Shown here: one piece after another, positions 7,352 to 12,450 of the stretch
How the letters are laid out: each line of letters starts with the position of its first letter
Position numbering within the stretch: position 1 is the first letter of the stretch
DNA from: Frankiales bacterium
GTDB lineage: Bacteria; Actinomycetota; Actinomycetes; JAFAQI01
NCBI GenBank assembly: GCA_019246495.1
Contig: JAFAQI010000155.1
Location: 1 to 12,450 of the forward strand
Length of the DNA: 12,450 nucleotides
Direction: 5' to 3'
The notes under the pieces: model-generated
The model's database searches: none
The model's input: the letters and a program-made list of their open reading frames with translations, nothing else
What the model was told of the DNA's origin: nothing
Made by a program: the position numbers and the translations under genes

Positions 7352-8529
7352 ACCCCACGACCCAGGCCGAGGCCACCGAGGCGACACCGAAGGACCGGTT
7401 CGCTCGTTGGCTGCCGAAGCACCCGCTCAGCTACTGCCTTGCGGTGTTCCTGCTGACCCGGGTGCCGGTCCTGATCGGGATCATCATCGCGTCGATGCGC
7501 CCACCGAACCCGAACGTCGCCATGCTCACGCCAGTTCGGCGGGTGGCCGAGCGTGATGACGGGTTCTGGTATCTCCACATCGCAGCCCATGGCTACGGCC
7601 GGACGTTGCACGGTGGGGTCCCGGAGGCGCACCTCAAGTACAGCCCGTGGGCCTTCTTCCCCGGCTGGCCGATGTTGCTGCGCGGCGTCCACGCGGTGGT
7701 GCCGCTCCGCTATCCAGTGCTCTCCCTCGTCGTCGCATCCGTGGTCGGGCTCGGCGCGGTCGTTGCCGTGTATGCGCTTGCCGCGACCTACGCCGGTCAC
7801 GACGTGGCCCGCGGAGCCACGCTGCTGTTCGCCGCCTGGCCGGCCAGCGGGCTGCTCGACATGCCCTACAGCGAGGGGCTGTTCATCGCGGCGGCGGCAG
7901 CGAGTCTCGCGCTTTTGCACCGGCGGCAGTGGTGGTGGGCCGGGCTGGCCGGCGCTGTCGCGACAGTGACACGACCGACCGGGCTGGCGGTCGTTGCCGC
8001 CGCCGCGGTGGCCGCGGTGTTGGAGATCCGCAGGCGGAGATCGGTCGTCCCGCTGGTGGCGCCGCTGTTGGCGATGACCGGCATGGCTGGCTTCCTCTAT
8101 TACAGCTGGGTGCGCACGGGCGACGCGCTGATCTGGCGCCGCGCGGAAAACCTGTGGCGGCAGCAGCTCAACTTCGACGTGACGCTGCCGCACAACTGGA
8201 TACGGGACTTCCAGGCCGGCGGTTACCACGAGGCGCGCGGAATCGTGCAGATCTGCGGCGCAATCGTTTTGATCGCGATACTGGTCCTCGTCGTGCGGCA
8301 TCGCCGCGAGCTGGACTGGCCGTTGCTGGCCTATCTGATCGTCGGCCTCTCGTTCATCCTGGGCTACAGCGGAGTGGGTCCGCGGCCCCGCTTCCTGTTC
8401 GTGCTCCTGCCGTGCTTCGTCTGGGCCGCGCAATGGCTCTCTCGTCGTACGACGCAGGTGGTCGCGGCGATCTCTTCGCTCCTGCTCGGTGTGCTCACGT
8501 TCCTCTACCTCTTCGCAGTCGTTCCCTAG
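7348..8529 (+). CDS. PIG-V-like GT-C mannosyltransferase, multi-pass membrane protein
   Basis: A membrane glycosyltransferase expected to use polyprenyl-phosphate-mannose on the outer face of the membrane. Numbered from the CTG at 7348 it has 393 residues. The first helix is LAVFLLTRVPVLIGIII (31-47), followed by DDGFWYLHIAAHGYG (70-84), the aromatic/acidic first-loop motif of the PIG-V family. Further family landmarks are FFPGWPML (103-110), MPYSEGLF (172-179) and TRPTG (208-212); several more helices follow, and the last ends at LYLFAVVP. The acceptor is unknown. The start is unusual: CTG with GGAG 6 bases upstream, overlapping the synthase stop as CTGA. A GTG at 7444 would cut into the first helix and has no Shine-Dalgarno. 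The GTG at 7120 would add 76 basic, low-complexity residues read out of frame through the synthase gene. The pairing with the synthase supports a donor-supply/donor-use operon. Confidence 0.83.
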   Translation: MNPTTQAEATEATPKDRFARWLPKHPLSYCLAVFLLTRVPVLIGIIIASMRPPNPNVAMLTPVRRVAERDDGFWYLHIAAHGYGRTLHGGVPEAHLKYSPWAFFPGWPMLLRGVHAVVPLRYPVLSLVVASVVGLGAVVAVYALAATYAGHDVARGATLLFAAWPASGLLDMPYSEGLFIAAAAASLALLHRRQWWWAGLAGAVATVTRPTGLAVVAAAAVAAVLEIRRRRSVVPLVAPLLAMTGMAGFLYYSWVRTGDALIWRRAENLWRQQLNFDVTLPHNWIRDFQAGGYHEARGIVQICGAIVLIAILVLVVRHRRELDWPLLAYLIVGLSFILGYSGVGPRPRFLFVLLPCFVWAAQWLSRRTTQVVAAISSLLLGVLTFLYLFAVVP

Positions 8530-8584
8530 GCGGCCCAGTCCCCTAGCGTCGGCGAGGCGCCCGGGAAGTGTCGGCGGTGAGCCA

Positions 8585-8590
8585 TACCGT
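8585..8590 (+). promoter_or_regulatory. Probable -10 box of a leaderless radA promoter
   Basis: TACCGT fits TANNNT and is followed by 6 bases and the radA ATG at 8597. There is no Shine-Dalgarno between them, consistent with a leaderless mRNA. The rest of the 67-base gap after the mannosyltransferase stop shows nothing clear. Confidence 0.45.
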
Positions 8591-8596
8591 CGCGAC

Positions 8597-10006
8597 ATGG
8601 CAAAGACAGCGACCCGGGAGCGGCCGGCGTTCCGCTGCGACGAGTGCGGCCTCGAGGTCGCGAAGTGGGTCGGCCGGTGTCCGGAGTGCCAGGCCTGGGG
8701 CACGATCGCCGAGCTCGGCGCGGCCCGCAGCGCGATCGTCGCGCCCGGGCCGGTCACAGCGCCCGCACTGCGGATCGCTGACGTTTCCGTCGACGACGCG
8801 AACCACCGGCCGACCGGTGTCGCCGAGCTCGACCGGGTGCTCGGTGGTGGTCTCGTCCCCGGGTCCGTCGTACTGCTCGCCGGCGAGCCCGGCGTGGGCA
8901 AGTCCACGTTGCTCGTAACGGCCGCAGCGCGGATCGCGCAGTCCGGCCGGCGGTGCCTGGTGGTGACCGGTGAGGAGTCGGCGGCACAGGTGCGGCTGCG
9001 GGCCGGCCGGATCGACGCGCTGGCCGACGACCTCTACGTCGCCGCCGAGACCGACCTAGCCGCGCTGCTCGGTCACGTCGACGCGGTGCGACCCGAGGTG
9101 CTCGTCGTGGACTCGGTGCAGACGATCAGCACGGCGGCGGTCGAGGGAACGTCCGGCGGAGTTGCGCAGGTGCGCGAGGTCGCCGCTGCGCTGACTCGCG
9201 TCGCGAAGGAGCGCCGCATCGCGACCGTCCTCGTCGGCCACGTCACCAAGGAAGGGGCGATCGCCGGCCCCCGCGTGCTCGAGCACCTCGTCGACGTCGT
9301 GCTGCATTTCGAGGGAGACCGGCACTCGCGGCTGCGTCTGGTCCGGACCGTGAAGAACCGCTACGGCCCCGCTGACGAGGTCGGCTGCTTCGACCTCACC
9401 GACCGGGGCATCGTGGGCCTTCCGGACCCGTCAGGGTTGTTTCTCTCGCGGGTCGCCGATCCCGTGCCTGGCACGTGCGTGACGGTCGCGATGGAGGGCC
9501 GACGGGCTCTCGTCAGCGAGGTGCAGGCACTCGTCGTACCCATCAACACTCCAAACCCGCGGCGCGCGACGAGCGGCCTCGACGCGGCGCGGGTCGCGAT
9601 GATGCTGGCGGTGCTCGACCGCCGTGGCGGGCAGCGGATCGGCACCGCCGATGTGTATGCCGCGACTGTCGGCGGAGTCCGGCTGGCCGAGCCCGCGGCG
9701 GACCTGGCGATCGCACTCGCCTTCGCCAGCGCGATCCGTGACCGGCCGCTGCCGGGCGACGTCATCGCGGTCGGCGAGGTCGGCCTCGCCGGTGAGGTGC
9801 GGCCCGTCGGTGCGCTCGTGGTGCGGCTTCAGGAAGCGGCTCGCCTCGGGTTTCGGCGTGCGCTCGTCCCGGAGGGCTGCCAGGTCTCCGTCCCCGGGAT
9901 GCAACTGCTCGAGGTGAGCGACCTGCGGTCGGCCTTGCTGGTTCTCAACGATTCGGTATCGACTCGGCGGCCGGCCAACGTCGTACCACTCGATGTCGCG
10001 CGCTGA
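8597..10006 (+). CDS. radA: DNA repair protein RadA (Sms)
   Basis: RadA is a RecA-like hexameric ATPase that promotes branch migration and processing of recombination intermediates. The 469-residue protein is complete. It has an N-terminal C4 zinc finger (C14, C17, C28, C31 in CDECG...CPEC), Walker A GEPGVGKST (96-104), Walker B VLVVDSVQT (168-176), the RadA-specific KNRxG motif as KNRYG (253-257), and a C-terminal Lon-protease-like domain (about 290-450) with GDVIAVGEVGLAGEVRPV (387-404). The fourth position of KNRxG is Tyr instead of the common Phe, a conservative change. The start MAKTATRERPAFRCDECG is the canonical family N-terminus; the frame is open further upstream to 8489, but that extension would overlap the mannosyltransferase end and adds no conserved sequence. 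disA follows after 52 bases, the order seen in mycobacteria and many other Actinobacteria. Confidence 0.97.
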   Translation: MAKTATRERPAFRCDECGLEVAKWVGRCPECQAWGTIAELGAARSAIVAPGPVTAPALRIADVSVDDANHRPTGVAELDRVLGGGLVPGSVVLLAGEPGVGKSTLLVTAAARIAQSGRRCLVVTGEESAAQVRLRAGRIDALADDLYVAAETDLAALLGHVDAVRPEVLVVDSVQTISTAAVEGTSGGVAQVREVAAALTRVAKERRIATVLVGHVTKEGAIAGPRVLEHLVDVVLHFEGDRHSRLRLVRTVKNRYGPADEVGCFDLTDRGIVGLPDPSGLFLSRVADPVPGTCVTVAMEGRRALVSEVQALVVPINTPNPRRATSGLDAARVAMMLAVLDRRGGQRIGTADVYAATVGGVRLAEPAADLAIALAFASAIRDRPLPGDVIAVGEVGLAGEVRPVGALVVRLQEAARLGFRRALVPEGCQVSVPGMQLLEVSDLRSALLVLNDSVSTRRPANVVPLDVAR

Positions 10007-10010
10007 CCGA

Positions 10011-10016
10011 TAGACT
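10011..10016 (+). promoter_or_regulatory. Possible -10 box for disA
   Basis: TAGACT fits TANNNT and would give a leader of about 35 bases before the GTG at 10059, where GAGGAG (10049-10054) serves as Shine-Dalgarno. No -35 match is seen, and disA may also be read from the radA promoter. Confidence 0.25.
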
Positions 10017-10058
10017 CCGCCTCACCCAGATCGCACCCATTGCGCGGCGAGGAGTCCG

Positions 10059-11150
10059 GTGTCGCCCACCGACCGTCCTGAGGGCGACCTCATGCGCGCC
10101 ACGCTCGCGGCTGTCGCGCCGGGGACGGCGTTGCGCGACGGTCTGGAGCGGATTCTTCGCGGCAACACCGGCGGACTCGTGGTGCTGGGGCACGACAAGG
10201 CGGTCGAGGCGCTCTGCACCGGCGGCTTCCCGCTCGAGGTGGAGTTCTCGGCGACCCGGCTGCGCGAGCTCGCGAAGATGGACGGCGCGATCGTCCTCGA
10301 CGACACCTACCAGCGCATCCTGCGCGCCGCCGTGCACCTCGTGCCCGACCCGTCGATCCCGACGGAGGAGTCCGGCACCCGGCACCGAACGGCCGAGCGA
10401 GTGTCGAAGCAGACCGGATATCCCGTGATCAGCGTGAGCCAGTCGATGCGGATCATCGCGCTCTACGTCGACAGCCGGCGCTACGTGCTCGACGACTCGG
10501 CGGCAATCCTCTCCCGCGCCAACCAGGCACTGGCGACGCTCGAGCGATACAAGCTGCGGCTCGACGAGGTGAGCGGGACGCTCTCGGCGCTCGAGATCGA
10601 GGATCTCGTGACGGTCCGCGACGCTGTCGCCGTCAGCCAGCGACTCGAGATGGTGCGCCGGATCGCATCGGAGATCGAGGGCTACGTCGTCGAGCTCGGG
10701 ACCGATGGCCGGCTGCTGTCGCTCCAGCTCGACGAGCTGATGGCAGGAGTGGAGCAGGAACGCGAGCTCATCGTCCGCGACTACATGCCGCCGCCGACCG
10801 GCCGGCGCAGCCGCAAGGTCGAGGACGTGCTGCTGGCACTCGACGAGATCTCGGCAACCGACCTGCTTGACCTCGGCGCGATCGCCCGGATCAACGGGTT
10901 CGGCAACTCGGCGGAAGTGCTCGACAGCGCAGTCTCGCCGCGGGGCTACCGGCTGCTGGCACGAGTGCCGCGGCTGCCCGGTCCGGTCGTCGAGCGGCTC
11001 GTGGAGCACTTCGGCTCACTCCAGAAGCTGCTCGCCGCAGGCATCGACGACCTCCAGGCCGTCGAGGGTGTCGGTGAGACCCGGGCCCGGTCGGTGCGCG
11101 AGGGGCTGTCCCGGCTCGCCGAGTCGTCAATCCTCGAGCGCTACGTCTGA
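10059..11150 (+). CDS. disA: DNA integrity scanning diadenylate cyclase DisA
   Basis: DisA condenses two ATP into the second messenger cyclic di-AMP. It forms an octamer that scans DNA, and binding to branched structures such as Holliday junctions inhibits synthesis. The 363-residue protein has the usual layout. The N-terminal DAC domain carries both signature motifs, DGA (75-77, in [10 protein letters not shown]) and RHR (108-110, in [11 protein letters not shown]). It is followed by the linker helices around [20 protein letters not shown], and a C-terminal helix-hairpin-helix DNA-binding domain around [15 protein letters not shown] (335-349). All catalytic motifs are intact. The GTG at 10059 has GAGGAG 4 bases upstream; an in-frame ATG at 10092 is an alternative giving a slightly shorter N-terminus. 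RadA, which in other bacteria modulates DisA, is encoded directly upstream. The GNAT gene starts 6 bases after the stop. Confidence 0.97.
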   Translation: MSPTDRPEGDLMRATLAAVAPGTALRDGLERILRGNTGGLVVLGHDKAVEALCTGGFPLEVEFSATRLRELAKMDGAIVLDDTYQRILRAAVHLVPDPSIPTEESGTRHRTAERVSKQTGYPVISVSQSMRIIALYVDSRRYVLDDSAAILSRANQALATLERYKLRLDEVSGTLSALEIEDLVTVRDAVAVSQRLEMVRRIASEIEGYVVELGTDGRLLSLQLDELMAGVEQERELIVRDYMPPPTGRRSRKVEDVLLALDEISATDLLDLGAIARINGFGNSAEVLDSAVSPRGYRLLARVPRLPGPVVERLVEHFGSLQKLLAAGIDDLQAVEGVGETRARSVREGLSRLAESSILERYV

Positions 11151-11156
11151 CCGCTG

Positions 11157-11642
11157 GTGGCGGAGGTCATCGCGGTCGACGACCCGAGGGCTGACGACGT
11201 ACGGGCCGTTCTCGCGCGGCATCTCACGTTCGCGTACGACGAGACTCCGGCCGAGGCTGTGCACGCACTGGACATCGACGCGCTCGTCGCACCCGACGTC
11301 ACCTTCTTCAGCTGCCGCGACGAGGCCGGGCGCGTCCTCGCAGTCGGCGCGCTGAAGCAGCTCGACACCCGGCACGTCGAGATCAAGTCGATGCACACCA
11401 TCGCCGAAGCGCGGGGCACCGGCATCGGCCGGCGAATGCTGCAGCACCTGCTCGCGGAAGCGCGTGGGCGCGGCTGCGACCGGGTGAGCCTCGAGACCGG
11501 GACGGGGCCTGCGTTCGCGGCCGCGCACGCGCTCTACGCGAGTGCGGGTTTCGAGTCATGCCCGCCGTTCGGTGACTACCGGCCGACCCCGCACAACACG
11601 TTCATGACGATGGCGTTGACGCCCGCTCCGGATCAGCGCTGA
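11157..11642 (+). CDS. GNAT family N-acetyltransferase
   Basis: A 161-residue single-domain acetyltransferase. The acetyl-CoA pyrophosphate-binding motif A is ARGTGIGRRML (85-95), preceded by strand-4 sequence VEIKSMHTI (74-82). The C-terminal ALYASAGFESCPPFGDY (125-141) is typical of the YafP/PA-type small-molecule or protein acetyltransferases. The acceptor is not predictable. The GTG start is 6 bases after the disA stop without a Shine-Dalgarno, so translation is probably coupled to disA. The 3' end overlaps the convergent cheW-like gene by 41 bases. In several actinobacteria I recall mutY near disA; here this acetyltransferase takes that place. Confidence 0.88.
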   Translation: MAEVIAVDDPRADDVRAVLARHLTFAYDETPAEAVHALDIDALVAPDVTFFSCRDEAGRVLAVGALKQLDTRHVEIKSMHTIAEARGTGIGRRMLQHLLAEARGRGCDRVSLETGTGPAFAAAHALYASAGFESCPPFGDYRPTPHNTFMTMALTPAPDQR

Positions 11643-12060
11643 GCGCGCTCTCCCAACCGGTCGCCGCGACGTCGAGCAACCGGTGCAGGTCGACGAGCAT
11701 GACCGGTCCACCGGCATGCCGGCGGACGCCGACAACGTAGGGCGGTAGCGAGCGAGGCACAGCGTCGCCTTCCGGCAGGTCGTCGGGACCGAGCACGGCC
11801 GCCACCTGGTCGACCGCGATGCCGACGGTGTCGTCCTCGAGATCCATGACGAGGACGTCGCCGCGCTCAGCTCCGGCGGCACGAACGTCGAGCACCGGCA
11901 GCGGTGCGCCGCGCAGCACGATCACACCGGCCAGCGGCGGCCGAGCGCCCGGCAGAGTCTCGAGTCCTTCGAGCCGGACGATCTCGCGGACGTCGTCGAG
12001 TGCCGTAGCGAACGTCTGGTCGCCGAGCCGGAACAGCACGAAGCCGGTTCCTCGCGTCAC
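11602..12060 (-). CDS. cheW: CheW-like chemotaxis adaptor protein
   Basis: CheW links chemoreceptors to the histidine kinase CheA. The 152-residue protein is essentially one CheW domain: FVLFRLGDQTFATALDDVREIVR (7-29; no longer than the family's first strands), LPGARPPLAGVIVLRGAPLPVLDVR (36-60, the family's central block), DTVGIAVDQVAAVLGPDDLP, then VVGVRRHAGGPVMLVDLHRLLD. The usual GVINLRG reads GVIVLRG. It is soluble and cytoplasmic. The GTG start is preceded on the minus strand by GGGGGGAG with 5 bases spacing, and overlaps the upstream gene's stop as GTGA, so the two are coupled. The last 41 bases overlap the 3' end of the GNAT gene on the other strand, leaving no room for a conventional terminator. 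A CheW-domain protein in a non-flagellar Che-like pathway is an alternative. Confidence 0.85.
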   Translation of the reverse strand: MTRGTGFVLFRLGDQTFATALDDVREIVRLEGLETLPGARPPLAGVIVLRGAPLPVLDVRAAGAERGDVLVMDLEDDTVGIAVDQVAAVLGPDDLPEGDAVPRSLPPYVVGVRRHAGGPVMLVDLHRLLDVAATGWESALSADPERASTPSS

Positions 12061-12450
12061 AGTCGCTCCCCCCGGACCGTGTTCTCGGCTTGCAACGCGA
12101 GCTGGTGGCAGAGCGCCGCCAGCTCCGCGACCGACCGGCCGCCGAGTTCGGGAGCAACGGCGTCGAACGGTCTGCGTCCCAGTGTGCTCGCTGCCGCGCG
12201 ATATGACCGCGCAGCCGCGAGGTGTTCGCCGGTGCGTTCGAGTGCGCCGCCGAGCAGGAAGTGGGCGAACCCGTCCTCGGGGTCGAGGTAGACAGCCTTG
12301 CGCAGCACTACGAGAGCCTGCTCGTCCCGGCCGAGGTTGCTCAGTGCGAGGCCGTGCAAATAGTGCGCTTCGCTGCGCAGCGGCGTCGCCGTGACGACCT
12401 CGGCGGCGAGGTCAGCCGCCTCGTCGTAGTGCCCCTGTGCAACGGCCGTG
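12057..12450 (-). CDS. TPR-repeat protein, probable C-terminus of a CheR-TPR methyltransferase (5' truncated by window edge)
   Basis: The frame is open across the right edge, and the visible 130 residues are the C-terminal part. They contain tetratricopeptide repeats: GHYDEAADLAAEVVTATP, then AHYLHGLALSNLGRDEQA followed by VVLRKAVYLDPEDGFAHF, and LLGGALERTGEHLAAARSY. These show the W/L-G-Y-A-F-A-P spacing of TPRs, and the first is reached by reading past a TTG at 12359 that is not the true start. In bacteria with CheW-linked arrays, a CheR methyltransferase with C-terminal TPRs is often encoded immediately before cheW, as here with a 4-base GTGA overlap. I infer CheR on that basis only; the methyltransferase domain is outside the window, and a stand-alone TPR protein remains possible. 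Confidence 0.7.
   Translation of the reverse strand, partial: TAVAQGHYDEAADLAAEVVTATPLRSEAHYLHGLALSNLGRDEQALVVLRKAVYLDPEDGFAHFLLGGALERTGEHLAAARSYRAAASTLGRRPFDAVAPELGGRSVAELAALCHQLALQAENTVRGERL

Noticed and set aside
8563..8591. GGGAAG ... CGTC upstream of radA as an ECF-sigma (SigR/SigE-like) promoter
   Set aside because: The 19-base spacing and imperfect elements do not fit those consensus promoters well, while TACCGT 6 bases before the ATG is a simpler explanation.
8489..8596. N-terminal extension of RadA by 36 residues
   Set aside because: It overlaps the end of the mannosyltransferase, is Ser/Arg-rich and precedes the canonical RadA N-terminus MAKTATRERPAFRCDECG.
7174..8907. A 577-codon open frame on the minus strand spanning the mannosyltransferase and radA genes
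   Set aside because: It is antisense to genes with clear family motifs, its translation is Arg/Ala/Gly/Asp-rich without recognisable domains, and such long shadow frames are expected at this GC content.
9945..11009. A 354-codon minus-strand open frame over disA
   Set aside because: Fully antisense to an intact disA with all catalytic motifs; the translation shows no domain.
1..12450. tRNA/rRNA genes, CRISPR arrays, insertion sequences or prophage genes
   Set aside because: Nearly all bases are accounted for by protein genes; the gaps are under about 80 bases and contain only the hairpins and promoter-like boxes listed.

Overview
The window is a high-GC, gene-dense segment of a bacterial chromosome. 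Gene content and order point to an actinobacterium: radA followed directly by disA, an actinobacterial-type polyprenol-phosphate-mannose synthase, a homologue of the mycobacterial Rv0495c family, GTG and other non-ATG starts, and apparent leaderless promoters. The genus cannot be fixed from sequence alone. A CheW/TPR pair at the right edge suggests a chemotactic, possibly motile lineage. I see no tRNA, rRNA, CRISPR array, insertion sequence or prophage, and no gap between genes longer than about 80 bases.

Left part (1-4516): the 3' end of a large secreted S8 (subtilase) protease converges on a minus-strand pair, a sugar phosphate isomerase/epimerase-like TIM barrel followed by proline dehydrogenase. 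A strong 22-bp-arm hairpin separates the convergent genes. Middle part (4517-6594): divergent from the isomerase lies a cysteine-rich Rv0495c-like protein, then a BlaI-type repressor and an M56 membrane metalloprotease. These three are tightly spaced on the plus strand.

Next (6595-8529): a 46-bp gap holds a hairpin over the M56 stop codon, then a perfect 8-bp inverted repeat of the type BlaI-family repressors bind. The repeat fills the space upstream of a likely leaderless -10 box for a polyprenol monophosphomannose synthase gene. That gene is coupled to a PIG-V-like GT-C mannosyltransferase, apparently through a rare CTG start. The first enzyme would make the lipid-linked mannose donor and the second would use it.

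Right part (8597-12450): radA (recombination/branch migration) and disA (DNA-scanning diadenylate cyclase) form the conserved actinobacterial pair, followed closely by a GNAT acetyltransferase. The GNAT gene overlaps tail to tail with a minus-strand cheW, which is preceded by a TPR-containing gene end, probably the C-terminus of a CheR-TPR methyltransferase running off the window.

The best candidate for something undescribed is the BlaI/M56 pair with its only visible operator-like site placed at the mannosylation operon. This suggests, without proving, that a signal sensed at the envelope controls polyprenol-phosphate-mannose synthesis.
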